Of a stretch of 64,000 nt of DNA, positions 8,127 through 16,442 are shown piece after piece (position 1 is the first letter of the stretch; every line of letters begins with the position of its first letter). The translations under genes were made by a program, and so were the position numbers. The notes below the pieces were generated by a model that was not told the origin of the DNA, ran no database searches, and was given only the letters and a program-made list of their open reading frames with translations. The stretch comes from Hymenobacter citatus (GTDB lineage Bacteria > Bacteroidota > Bacteroidia > Cytophagales > Hymenobacteraceae): the NCBI RefSeq assembly GCF_014333615.1, contig NZ_JACSCY010000015.1, forward strand, positions 79,118-143,117, in the 5' to 3' direction.

Positions 8127-8242
8127 TGAGATGGTGACATGGTGAGTTTGAGTTTCTATCAGCGCTAACGGCGCCACTTGCGCAGAATGCGCGGTTAGAA
8201 CCTCAAACTCACCATGTCACCATCTCACTATTTCACCTTCAC
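8112..8242. repeat. Palindrome of GTGAGATGGTGA words between FKBP 4 and recO (family A, copy 1)
   Basis: Arms 8112-8152 and 8201-8242 are about 41 nt and nearly perfectly complementary, composed of reiterated GTGAGAT/GGTGACAT words. The 48-nt loop contains gcgccacttgcgca at 8171-8184, whose exact reverse complement is in the related element at 37387-37400. Both flanking stop codons (FKBP 4 and recO) lie inside the arms. Confidence 0.9.
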
Positions 8243-8961
8243 TCGGCTAGCACTTCCGATAGCACGGCCAGCGAGCGGACGTCGCCTAGGTGCTCGATGT
8301 GGAGTTGGTAGTAGCGGATGAGTAGATTGAGTAGCTCGCGGCGCACCCGGCCATTGGGCACGGTGGCGTGGGTAGGGTCGTGCAGCAGTTCGTCGAAATA
8401 CTGATCAAATTCCTGGAAGCGTAGCACGGTAGGCGTGCTGGTGCCGCTACCCGTAGCAGGTACCGCCGAGGCAAAGGCTACTTGGGTGGTTATCTCCTGC
8501 CCCGATTCTACCCCGAACCCTAGATAGGAAGCTAGGCGCAGCAGGAAAATCAGGGCAAAATTCTCGTAGCCCGTTTGCTGCTGATCGAAGGCCAGCAGAG
8601 CATCGTGCAGGAAATGGAACAGCGGCTCGTTTTCCTCTTCTTCCTGCACCACCCGCCCCACAATTTCCGATAGTACCAAGGCCACACTGCTCTTCTGCAC
8701 ATCAAACGGAATGCTGCGGTAGGATTCGGCGCAGCGGTACTCCGAGAGGCGCGTGAGGCCGCCTTGGCGTGAAGTGTAGGCCACCAAATCCAGCAACGTG
8801 AAAGGCTGAAACAGCGCAATGCGTCCGGGAGGCTTGGCCTTGCGCACCCCATTCACTACGTACGACTGCAACCCCAACCGCTCGGTATACACCCGCGCAA
8901 TAATGGACGTTTCGCGGTAACGCATGTAGTTGAGGACAATACCGCGGGTTTTGATCAGCAT
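8239..8961 (-). CDS. recO: DNA repair protein RecO
   Basis: A 240-residue protein with the N-terminal OB-fold signature of RecO: LIKTRGIVLNYMRYRETSIIARVYTERLG, then GVRKAKPPGRIALFQPFTLLDLVAY. RecO loads RecA with RecR and anneals single strands in the RecFOR repair pathway. The typical helical C-terminal half follows; the zinc-binding cysteines found in some RecO proteins are absent. porZ lies next in the opposite direction of coordinates but upstream on the same strand; recO-porZ adjacency is, as I recall, common in Bacteroidota. The stop codon (GAG TGA) is inside the palindrome arm. Confidence 0.93.
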   Translation of the reverse strand: MLIKTRGIVLNYMRYRETSIIARVYTERLGLQSYVVNGVRKAKPPGRIALFQPFTLLDLVAYTSRQGGLTRLSEYRCAESYRSIPFDVQKSSVALVLSEIVGRVVQEEEENEPLFHFLHDALLAFDQQQTGYENFALIFLLRLASYLGFGVESGQEITTQVAFASAVPATGSGTSTPTVLRFQEFDQYFDELLHDPTHATVPNGRVRRELLNLLIRYYQLHIEHLGDVRSLAVLSEVLAE

Positions 8962-9037
8962 AGTTTCACTTAAAAGGTAAGAGCAGCAGACGCTAGCTTT
9001 GATACCTAGTTTAACACCTTTTGGAATAGACTAATTC

Positions 9038-11392
9038 CTACTTCTCTACCACTGCAATTTTGCTGATGCAGCCGTTCTTGCCATCGGCATCGGACGAGAG
9101 GACCAGGTAGACCCCGGACTGCACGCGGCGGTTATTGCTATCGAGCAGGTTCCAGGTGACGGTGCCGCCGTTGGCGCGGGTTTGGTAGACGAGGGCGCCG
9201 GTCACGTCCGTTATTTTCACAATGGCATCGTTCACTAGGCCCGAAATTCCTACCTCGCCGGTAAAGCTGGTGCGCACGGGATTGGGGGTCACCTTCACGC
9301 AGTCGGGCTTACCTTCTGTGATGGTAGCCGAACCACGGTAGGTCACCAGGCCCGCATCGGTAGCCACAAACACCTCGCCGGTGCGGTCGTTCACCGATAC
9401 ATCGTTGATGTGGTTGGAGGGTAGCGGGCTGTTGGCAGTAGTGAAATGCAGCAGCGCCTCGTCGGCATCGGCATTGAACAGCCACAGGCCGTTATCAGCT
9501 GTACCAAACCATTTGCGGTTGGCCCCATCCGTGGCGATGCACAGCACGGTTTGACCGCGCAAAATGGCGAAGCCCGTATCCGATTCGCCCTTACGCAGGA
9601 ATGGCACCCGAAACGTTGCGCTGGGGTCGAAGGCTTGACTGGGGTCGTCGAAAACGGCCACGCCCACTTCGCTACTGCTACCACTGGCTACCCAGATGGC
9701 GCCTCGTCGGTCCTTCACCACATCGTAGAGGTTAATGAGACCCGGCGTAGAGTTATCGGGGGAGGTAGCACTCGTGAAATAGCGCACGGCGCCAGTAGCA
9801 GGGTCATAGGCTACCAAGCCCTGACCGCCCTGGCGGGCCTGCGTCGCCCAGGCCACCTTGTTGTCGTCGAGGGCAAGGCGGTCGAGGTTCTCAGAACCGG
9901 AGAAATAGGGTAGTGTCCGCCAGGCATTGTTGGTGGGACTGAAGACGAACAGGCCCGAATTGTTGGTGCGCTGGTGGCGATTTATCACCCACACATCGCC
10001 GTTGCCATCTAAGGCCACATCCGTGATACGGGCGTAGTTTGGATTACTGATAGCGCTCAGTATCGGGCTGTTACCATTGGTAGGGTTAAACAGCCGAAAG
10101 TTGCCCGCGCCTTTCCACGCCAACAACCCTTGTCCATAGCTACCCACATAGAGTGTGCCGTCGGCGGTGCGCACGCCGTGGGTCAGGTCTTTGGGGTTGG
10201 GGTATTGCGCGGGGTCGGGTAGGGTAGTGGATGTGATATTAGTCCAACGACCATCCTGGTATTCATAGAAACCAGCATACAGTTCGTTTTGCAGGTAGCG
10301 GTCCTGATAGCCGCCGCTGAACACATCGGTGATGCCGCTGCGGGCATCGCTATACACGCCAAAGCTAAGGGCGGTAGCCGGGGCATTGGTTACAAAGCTC
10401 TCGGCCTGCTGCCCATCAGCCGCAACACGGACGAGGCCATTGCGGTAATCGGCCACGTAGTAGGCGCCATCGCGCGCCCGCAAAGCCGCCCGCGGGCTCT
10501 GAATGGGCGCGGCAGTCAGCGTCCGCACCTGCCCGGCGGCATTCAATACGCTCACTTTTTGGTTATCGGTAATGATCAACCCAGCCGCCGAAGGCGTGAG
10601 CTGGCTGAAGGTGCCAACACTGGTGCCAGGTACAGCTTGCCAAGTTTGTCCGGCAGGTAGGAAGCGGTACAGCTGGTCGCCATTAACGCCTGCGTATACG
10701 GTGCCCGCCTGCATGGCCAAGGTGCGGTACGGGTCGCCGGCACGCGCGGGTAGCACGATGGCCCAGGCACGAGAATCGAGCAGATTGGCTGCCAGCGAGC
10801 CGCGCAGGACGCCGCCCGAGGTAGCGGCCAACAAGTAGCCATCAGCCACGGTGGTAGCGTACACTTGCACAGCCGCCCCACCAGCGCCAATGTTGGTGTA
10901 GGTTTCGCGCACTTCCAGCCGCGTCATATCCAGTACCAACAGCCCAAAGCTGCACGACAGGTAGGCCAACCGATTATGGAAGGCAATGCCGTAAATGGCC
11001 TTAATACCCGTGATTTGCTTGCGCAGAATATCCGTTAGGTTCTGAATAGAACCGTCAGCTTGCAGCACGTCGAGGTTGCCGTTGGCGTAGGCCACCAGCG
11101 TCTGACGCGTCAGGGAGTCGTAGGCTACGGTTTGTACGCCCACGTCGTGCAGGCCGTCGCGGCGCGAAAGCAACGCCGTGGTATTTAGCTCTTTATCGTA
11201 ATAAAAAAAGGCGTCTTCGGCGGCTACGTATACGCGGTTGCCGGCATCGGTCAGGGCCTTGGCGCGGTTGATGGGCAGGTGCAATTGCCAGTCGCCGTAG
11301 CCCACGCCCGACTGCGCCCGGGCAGGTAACGGGGGCAGCAGGCCCGTGAGCAGAAGCAGTACATAGCACAGGGTGGGTAGGAGGTGGCGCAT
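9038..11392 (-). CDS. porZ: T9SS component PorZ, two-propeller protein
   Basis: A 784-residue exported protein. A signal peptide (MRHLLPTLCYVLLLLTGLL, cleavage near ARAQ) precedes GYGDWQLHLPINRAKAL, typical of PorZ N-termini. Propeller blades with repeated NRVYVAAEDAFFYYD, GTLYVGSYGQGLLAW, GDVWVINRHQ and RKWFGTADNGLWLF motifs form two beta-propellers, followed by a C-terminal sorting-like domain (KVTPNPVRTSFTGEV ... SGVYLVLSS). PorZ acts at the cell surface with the PorU attachment complex and is linked to delivery of anionic LPS for cargo anchoring. The ATG at 11392 is used; a TTG at 11401 is less likely. It shares the strand with recO 76 nt downstream. porU and porV are about 46 kb away. 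Confidence 0.88.
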   Translation of the reverse strand: MRHLLPTLCYVLLLLTGLLPPLPARAQSGVGYGDWQLHLPINRAKALTDAGNRVYVAAEDAFFYYDKELNTTALLSRRDGLHDVGVQTVAYDSLTRQTLVAYANGNLDVLQADGSIQNLTDILRKQITGIKAIYGIAFHNRLAYLSCSFGLLVLDMTRLEVRETYTNIGAGGAAVQVYATTVADGYLLAATSGGVLRGSLAANLLDSRAWAIVLPARAGDPYRTLAMQAGTVYAGVNGDQLYRFLPAGQTWQAVPGTSVGTFSQLTPSAAGLIITDNQKVSVLNAAGQVRTLTAAPIQSPRAALRARDGAYYVADYRNGLVRVAADGQQAESFVTNAPATALSFGVYSDARSGITDVFSGGYQDRYLQNELYAGFYEYQDGRWTNITSTTLPDPAQYPNPKDLTHGVRTADGTLYVGSYGQGLLAWKGAGNFRLFNPTNGNSPILSAISNPNYARITDVALDGNGDVWVINRHQRTNNSGLFVFSPTNNAWRTLPYFSGSENLDRLALDDNKVAWATQARQGGQGLVAYDPATGAVRYFTSATSPDNSTPGLINLYDVVKDRRGAIWVASGSSSEVGVAVFDDPSQAFDPSATFRVPFLRKGESDTGFAILRGQTVLCIATDGANRKWFGTADNGLWLFNADADEALLHFTTANSPLPSNHINDVSVNDRTGEVFVATDAGLVTYRGSATITEGKPDCVKVTPNPVRTSFTGEVGISGLVNDAIVKITDVTGALVYQTRANGGTVTWNLLDSNNRRVQSGVYLVLSSDADGKNGCISKIAVVEK

Positions 11393-11416
11393 GCGGAACA
11401 AGGTACATACTACACC

Positions 11417-11447
11417 TTTAGCTTGTAGCTATTGGCTGTAGGCTTTT
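11417..11447. repeat. AGC-rich dispersed repeat upstream of porZ
   Basis: Second copy of the AGCTAACAGCCA-type repeat. The 14-mer tagctattggctgt at 11426-11439 is the exact reverse complement of 26-39 at the window start. It lies 25-55 nt upstream of the porZ ATG, within the likely 5' untranslated region. Confidence 0.6.
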
Positions 11448-11473
11448 CTATCGGAGCCGGTTCTGACTACCGC

Positions 11474-12103
11474 TTAACTTTCCTGACGAGCGGCGGGGCG
11501 AACTATGGCGGGTGCCTTCTCCTGCATCCCGGCCTGAAAACACGGCCGACAACGCGCCTCGTACGAGTCGGTTTCACCGAGCAGCACTTGCGCCTCGGAA
11601 GCGGCAATACGGAAAGAATAGGCTGCTACCTCGCCGCAGCACACGCACACGGCGTTTACCTTGGTCACAAACTCGGCCACGGCCATTAGGGCTGGCATGG
11701 GGCCGAAGGGCTTGCCGGTGTAGTCCATGTCGAGGCCGGCCACAATCACGCGGGTACCCTGATTGGCCAACTGATTGCACACGTCGACCAGCGAGTGGTC
11801 GAAAAACTGCGCTTCGTCGATGCCCACTACGTCGCAGCCGCTGGCGAGCAGCAGCATTTCTTCGGGTAGCTGCACAGGGGTGGAGCGGATGCTGGTGGCG
11901 TTGTGCGACACCACATCGTGCTCGTGGTAGCGGGTATCGAGGGCCGGTTTGAAAATTTCGACCCGCTGGCGGGCAATTTTGGCGCGATTGAGCCGGCGGA
12001 TCAGTTCCTCGGTTTTACCCGAAAACATGGAGCCCGCCACCACTTCAATCCAGCCCCGATGCGGTGCTTCGCGGCCATTGCCAACGCGAGGTTCGATGAA
12101 CAC
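11474..12103 (-). CDS. tdk: Thymidine kinase (type II)
   Basis: A 209-residue enzyme phosphorylating thymidine with ATP in pyrimidine salvage. The P-loop GSMFSGKT (residues 24-31), the RAKIARQRVEIFKPALDTRY strand, the switch VVGIDEAQFFD and GLDMDYTGKPFGPMP are diagnostic for TK1-like kinases. The zinc-binding cysteines are VCVCCGE and CRPCF. The GTG at 12103 is my choice of start because longer frames run through the exact promoter element at 12158-12165; an internal ATG would remove the P-loop region. Tdk in other Bacteroidota begins shortly before an RGRIEVI-like strand, which this start reproduces. Confidence 0.93.
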   Translation of the reverse strand: MFIEPRVGNGREAPHRGWIEVVAGSMFSGKTEELIRRLNRAKIARQRVEIFKPALDTRYHEHDVVSHNATSIRSTPVQLPEEMLLLASGCDVVGIDEAQFFDHSLVDVCNQLANQGTRVIVAGLDMDYTGKPFGPMPALMAVAEFVTKVNAVCVCCGEVAAYSFRIAASEAQVLLGETDSYEARCRPCFQAGMQEKAPAIVRPAARQES

Positions 12104-12157
12104 AGTCGATGCGTGAATGAATGAGTGAATAAGAGAATTTGTCCGGAGACAAAGGGT

Positions 12158-12165
12158 CAAATTTA
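12158..12165 (-). promoter_or_regulatory. Bacteroidota -7 promoter element for tdk
   Basis: Minus-strand TAAATTTG, an exact TAnnTTTG match, about 55 nt upstream of the GTG at 12103. The open frame continues through it, so it also rules out the TTG start at 12160. Confidence 0.6.
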
Positions 12166-12210
12166 CAACTTTGGCCGGCAGGGGGCAACAACGCTGCTTT
12201 CACTGTTGAG

Positions 12211-12378
12211 GGTAGCAGGACGAGAGGGTAGCCAGTAAGAAGATTGTCATCCTGAGCTTGCGAAGGACCTTATCACATGAGAACGACTATCGCAACCACG
12301 ACTCGTTTAACTGGCAGAAGGTCCTTCGCTGCGCTCAGGATGACAACCTTCTTACTGGCTACCCTCTCATCCTGCTAC
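12211..12378. repeat. Long palindrome, TCATCCTGAGC/GAAGGACCTTAT family (copy 2)
   Basis: Arms 12211-12270 and 12318-12378 are about 60 nt and nearly perfectly complementary. The inner part repeats the core of copy 1 at 2011-2112; the outer part (ggtagcagg... gccagtaagaag) is unique to this site. The far arm contains the stop codon of the ferredoxin gene. This accounts for most of the 270-nt gap between tdk and the ferredoxin gene. Confidence 0.9.
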
Positions 12379-12701
12379 CCCACCCCATACTGCACGTGCG
12401 GCAGCTTCGTAGCTTCGGGCACACAGCCGGTCACGTCGCCGGCAGGTAGGCGGGTTTGGCAGGTGAGGCGCTCGTGACTGAGTAGGCGGCCGGCACGGCG
12501 GTAACGCAATTCTGGATCGGTGGGTGGCGTTAGTAGTTCTAGGCCCGTTACGACCTGTATGCGGCAGCTGGTACACCGCCCACGGCCCCCGCAGGCGTGC
12601 ATCCAATCGTGGCCAGCGGCTTGCAGTGCCGCCAGCAACGTAGTGCCAGCTGGCACCGGCACAGCCACGCCAAATAGATTTTGCACGGTCAAAATGGGCA
12701 T
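12375..12701 (-). CDS. [2Fe-2S] ferredoxin, plant/adrenodoxin-like fold
   Basis: A 108-residue electron carrier. Cluster ligands fit Cys37-x5-Cys43-x2-Cys46 and Cys81 (HACGGRGRCTSCRIQ and LTCQ), the pattern of the 2Fe-2S ferredoxin superfamily. The N-terminal strand ILTVQNLFGVAVPVPAGTTLL is typical. The redox partner is unknown. Its -7 promoter element lies inside the start of the divergent gene at 12735, only 33 nt separating the two start codons. The stop is embedded in a palindrome arm. Confidence 0.88.
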   Translation of the reverse strand: MPILTVQNLFGVAVPVPAGTTLLAALQAAGHDWMHACGGRGRCTSCRIQVVTGLELLTPPTDPELRYRRAGRLLSHERLTCQTRLPAGDVTGCVPEATKLPHVQYGVG

Positions 12702-12734
12702 CTTTCCCTAAATTGCCATTGAATAAGGCTTTCA

Positions 12735-13844
12735 ATGAAGGACAAATATAGCTCCGCGAAACGCGAACAATACGGCCGCCGCTTGGCGGCACACTTGTGC
12801 AACCAGCACTTCCTTGCCCAGCCCGACGCTACCTTAGACGGTCCCGCTGTGCTGAAATTTACGCCCATCCGGCAGGTCAATCTGTTTGTGGTGCAGCAGC
12901 TACTGGGCCAGTGGACCCAGGAAATGGCCCGGCTGCGCAGTCCCTACTTCGACTTTGAGGCTGCCGACGTGCGGCAGGCCCTCACGCAGTTCATGAACAC
13001 CCTGTCGCGGCGCATTAAGCTAAGCCGTGCCACGTTTGAGCCGCTGCTGGCCACAGCTGTGGCCGATACGCTGGGCATTGCCACCGATCCGGAACAGATT
13101 TTTGAGGGTAAAATCCTGGGCACTAGTCCCAGCGTGGCCGTGGAGCAGCTCCACGACGCGTTGCGCTACATTGATGTAGACAAAGCGTGGTTTCAAACGT
13201 TTATCGACTCTCTGGTGAAGGGCGCGCCCTTGGAGCGCACCTTTGTGCTGGAGCGGTTTCGGCAGTATCAGCAGGCCAACCACGCCCGGCAACGCCCCCT
13301 GGAAAAGCTGGTGGAAGAGCTAAGCAATCTGCTACCCCTTACCGCTGCTGATCTGCGTGAGGATGGCCCCGTGGCCGAAGCGCCACCCCGCCCCGCCCCT
13401 ACCCCACCGCCGGTAATGGCCGCCCCGACACCACCGCCTGCTCCGCCGGTAGCCCCCGCGCCCCCTACCCCAGCCCCGGCATCTGCACCAGAGGCTCCGG
13501 CTGCGCGACTCTACGAAAAGCTCAAAAGCGAACATACGTCTGTGCCAAGCCTGAGCACGACGCTGCGCACCGAGCGCCAGTCGGCAACACTAGCCGAAAA
13601 ACCAACGCGAGTGGAATCGTTGCGGGAAGCCATTTCCATCAACCAACGGTTCAGCTTTATCAACGAGCTGTTTAACGGAGAGAACATGGAGTATCACACT
13701 GCTATACAGCACCTTGACACCCTACCCGACGCCGACGCGGCCAAACGCTACGTGACGGATACACTGGCTAAATCGCACGACTGGACCCGCAAGGAAGAGC
13801 ACGTGGGGCGCCTACTGAAGCTGATTGACCGCAAGTTTGCGTAG
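12735..13844 (+). CDS. Conserved protein of unknown function with Pro-rich linker
   Basis: A 369-residue cytoplasmic protein that I do not recognise as any characterised family. Residues about 1-205 are predominantly helical, with no membrane segment or catalytic motif that I can identify. Residues about 215-262 form a low-complexity Pro/Ala linker (many PAPTPPP words). The C-terminal 75 residues contain ISINQRFSFINELFNGEN and a HLDTLPDADAAKRYV helix, which resembles a C-terminal motif I recall from unannotated Bacteroidota proteins. The layout of a helical domain, flexible linker and conserved C-terminal domain suggests a protein-protein adaptor, but that is inference. The ATG at 12735 is 33 nt from the divergent ferredoxin start. 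A terminator follows at 13877. Confidence 0.75.
   Translation: MKDKYSSAKREQYGRRLAAHLCNQHFLAQPDATLDGPAVLKFTPIRQVNLFVVQQLLGQWTQEMARLRSPYFDFEAADVRQALTQFMNTLSRRIKLSRATFEPLLATAVADTLGIATDPEQIFEGKILGTSPSVAVEQLHDALRYIDVDKAWFQTFIDSLVKGAPLERTFVLERFRQYQQANHARQRPLEKLVEELSNLLPLTAADLREDGPVAEAPPRPAPTPPPVMAAPTPPPAPPVAPAPPTPAPASAPEAPAARLYEKLKSEHTSVPSLSTTLRTERQSATLAEKPTRVESLREAISINQRFSFINELFNGENMEYHTAIQHLDTLPDADAAKRYVTDTLAKSHDWTRKEEHVGRLLKLIDRKFA
12743..12750 (-). promoter_or_regulatory. -7 promoter element for the ferredoxin gene, inside the divergent gene
   Basis: Minus-strand TATATTTG, an exact TAnnTTTG match, 42 nt upstream of the ferredoxin ATG and inside the first codons of the plus-strand gene starting at 12735. 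Transcription of the two genes may interfere. Confidence 0.5.
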
Positions 13845-13876
13845 CTAAACACTCTTTCTAGTTCCGCTGTCTATCG

Positions 13877-13922
13877 ATAGGGCTTGGTTGATTTCTTCGC
13901 GAACAACCAAGCCCTATTTTTT
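13877..13922 (+). terminator. Intrinsic terminator after the unknown gene
   Basis: Perfect 14-bp stem (13877-13890 atagggcttggttg with 13904-13917) followed by a T-run. Confidence 0.85.
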
Positions 13923-13943
13923 TGAACTCCGCTACCTGTAGTT

Positions 13944-15005
13944 GTGCCCCCTACCCCTGCTTCTCTCGCTGCTGTGCCTACTACCTGGCGTAATTGGCTG
14001 CTGGTATATATAGTGGCAGTAGGGTTGCTGGCGGGTGGCGCCTACACCATGTACAGGCACTACGATTTCTCACACTCTCTGGACACGCGCAGCTACTTGC
14101 GCGTGGCACAGGGCAAGTTTCGGGGCACTAGCATTACGCGGCGCTACCGGGTAGTAGTGCCATGGGCGGCGGCGGCCGTAGCGTGGCCTATCAAGAAAGT
14201 ATACACCCGCGTATGGCCCCAACGCCCGCAGAGCGAGTGGCCTCTGCGGCTGGCTTTTTATATCGTAAATACGCTGGTGCTGGCCGGCGCGGGGCTACTT
14301 ATGTTTCGTACGTGCCTGCTTTACGGCGCATCGCCACCCGCGGCGCTGCTGGCGCTGGCGGCGGTGTTGTGCAGCCGTTGGGCAGTGTACTTGGCGGGGC
14401 TACCCATGGTCGATAGCCTATACGTGTTGGTGGTAGCGTTGGCGTTTTATGCCGCTCGTAGCGGGTCAAGAGCAGCGCTGGTTTGCTGCCTGCTGCTGGG
14501 GCCACTGGCCAAGGAGTCGTTTGTGTTCTTGGTGCCGTGGCTGCTGGTCTTTGGCCAAACGGCCGGGCGCTGGCCATTGCAGCTTATGCTGTTAACGGCA
14601 GCAGGGGCCCTCACCTACACCATCCGATACTGGATAGACGCGCAAGCCGGCACCCCACCCGCAGCCAGTGTACAGAACGCTTTTCATCACTTTGAGAACC
14701 TACGCTATTCACTCCAACGCCTGTTCTCGGTGGGCGGGGCAGGAGACCTATTCAGCGTACTTGGCTTTTTCTGGTTGCTGTTTTTATTGGGCTTGTGCGA
14801 CGCTGCCCTGTGGAGGCGATGGATAGCGCCGTTGGGCTGGGCCGGCGGCACTTTTCTGTTGCTCGTGCTGGTGCACATGCTGCTTTCCGGCGAGTTGGGT
14901 CGTATGGCGTATCTGGGTACTCCTGTGCTGGCCGTGGGCTTGGCTTTGGTGCTAACGCATCATCCGCTGGGCCGCTGGCTAATCAACGTTCAGCATAATC
15001 CATAA
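13944..15005 (+). CDS. Polytopic membrane protein, possible GT-C-like glycosyltransferase relative
   Basis: A 353-residue inner-membrane protein with about 8-9 hydrophobic segments. After the first helix (WLLVYIVAVGLLAGGAYTMY) a soluble loop carries HYDFSHSLDTRSYLRVAQG and a basic RRYRVVVPW; later there is LAGLPMVDSLYVLVVALAFYAA and GPLAKESFVFLVPWLLV. Asp-containing first loops and a KES motif occur in GT-C-type or EpsG-like membrane proteins, but I cannot assign a substrate. The GTG at 13944 or GTG at 13974 may be the start. It stands alone between a terminator and the convergent rodA. Confidence 0.6.
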   Translation: MPPTPASLAAVPTTWRNWLLVYIVAVGLLAGGAYTMYRHYDFSHSLDTRSYLRVAQGKFRGTSITRRYRVVVPWAAAAVAWPIKKVYTRVWPQRPQSEWPLRLAFYIVNTLVLAGAGLLMFRTCLLYGASPPAALLALAAVLCSRWAVYLAGLPMVDSLYVLVVALAFYAARSGSRAALVCCLLLGPLAKESFVFLVPWLLVFGQTAGRWPLQLMLLTAAGALTYTIRYWIDAQAGTPPAASVQNAFHHFENLRYSLQRLFSVGGAGDLFSVLGFFWLLFLLGLCDAALWRRWIAPLGWAGGTFLLLVLVHMLLSGELGRMAYLGTPVLAVGLALVLTHHPLGRWLINVQHNP

Positions 15006-15084
15006 CCGCACTTTCAGGAGGTAGAGAAGTGAATTACTCATTTCATTACAACATCCTCTCTTACTATAGCATCACACCAACGCC

Positions 15085-16377
15085 TTACCGAACCAAATCC
15101 TGTTTGCGGTAGGCGTCGATGGCCAGCAGGATAAATAGCAGGGTAGTAAACGACCAGAGCGAGGAGCCGCCGTAACTAAAAAACGGCAGCGGAATCCCTA
15201 CCACCGGCGCCAGCCCGATGGTCATGCCGATGTTCACGGCGAAGTGGAAGAAGATAATACTGGCCACGCAGTAGCCGTAGGTGCGCCCAAACACCGATTT
15301 CTGCCGCTCGGCCACGTACACAACGCGCCACAGCAAGGCCATAAACAGTGCAATCGTAACCACGGAACCAAGCCAACCCCACTCTTCGCCCACAGTACAG
15401 AAAATGAAGTCGGTGCTTTGCTCGGGCACAAAGTCGAACTTGGTTTGGGTACCTTGTAGGAAGCCCTTGCCCACTACCCCACCCGAGCCAATGGCAATCT
15501 TGGACTGCGTCACGTTCCAGCCTACCCCTAGCGGGTCGGCAGAGGGATTGATGAGGATTTCGATGCGCTTGCGCTGATGCTCCTGCAAGACGCTATTAAA
15601 GAAGAAATCAACCCCAAATACCATCCCAATCACCACCAGCCACACCCCAATGGAAAGTGGCAGATGGTGGCGTAGCAGGCGATTGTTGAACACCAACACC
15701 AGCACCAATAGCACGGTAAAAAAACCAATCAGCCAAAGCTTAGGCACCAGCAGCGCCAGAATCAGGATAGCCCCGCCGGCTGCCAGCAACAGCAAAATCA
15801 GCGGCGACATGCCCTCGCGGAAGTACGCCAGCAGAAACGCCCCGAATACCAGCGCCTGCCCCGTTTCGTTGGCCGCGATGATGAGCAACGGGGGAAGCAG
15901 CGTGAAGACGGCCAGCATCAACTGGTCGCGAAAATTCTGGTGACGCAGGTTGATGCCCGCCATGTAGCGCGACACGGCCAAGGCCGTGATGAACTTGGCA
16001 AACTCGGCGGGTTGCAGGCGCACCGGCCCCAACTCCAGCCAGGAGCGGGAGCCCGCAATAGGTCGCGCAATAAAGGGCGTAATAATGAGCAGTACAATCA
16101 TGCCCGCGTAGAGCGCGTAAGCAAACGTGTCGTACGCCTTGTAATCGACTACCAGCAGCACCACAATGAGCAGCACGGCCGTCCCAATCCACAGGATTTG
16201 CTTGAACCAGTTGAAGTTCATCAGCTCCCCAAAGCTCAAGCCGAAGACGTGGGTAGGTGCATCGGGCGAGTAGCTGGCCGCGTACACGTTCAGCCACCCC
16301 ACGAACACCATCAGCAAATAAATGCCTACGGTAACCCAGTCTATGCTGCGGGAATAACGAGCGGGTGATGAGGGCAT
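15085..16377 (-). CDS. rodA: Peptidoglycan polymerase RodA (SEDS family)
   Basis: A 430-residue inner-membrane protein with about 10 membrane segments. SEDS signatures include SRSWLELGPVRLQPAEFAKF, where the polar segment is the family core, and the C-terminal GMTIGLAPVVGIPLPFFSYGGSS. RodA polymerises glycan strands during cell elongation together with PBP2. It is the last gene of the mreBCD-GT39-mrdA-rodA cluster and begins 66 nt after mrdA ends. The NSVLQEHQRKRIEILINP loop followed by GWNVTQSKIAIGSGG is typical of RodA rather than FtsW. Confidence 0.95.
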   Translation of the reverse strand: MPSSPARYSRSIDWVTVGIYLLMVFVGWLNVYAASYSPDAPTHVFGLSFGELMNFNWFKQILWIGTAVLLIVVLLVVDYKAYDTFAYALYAGMIVLLIITPFIARPIAGSRSWLELGPVRLQPAEFAKFITALAVSRYMAGINLRHQNFRDQLMLAVFTLLPPLLIIAANETGQALVFGAFLLAYFREGMSPLILLLLAAGGAILILALLVPKLWLIGFFTVLLVLVLVFNNRLLRHHLPLSIGVWLVVIGMVFGVDFFFNSVLQEHQRKRIEILINPSADPLGVGWNVTQSKIAIGSGGVVGKGFLQGTQTKFDFVPEQSTDFIFCTVGEEWGWLGSVVTIALFMALLWRVVYVAERQKSVFGRTYGYCVASIIFFHFAVNIGMTIGLAPVVGIPLPFFSYGGSSLWSFTTLLFILLAIDAYRKQDLVR

Positions 16378-16442
16378 TAATCAGGTGTTAATTATACGTT
16401 GTCTGATAACTGACAACACGTACTCAGCGGTTGACAACTCGC

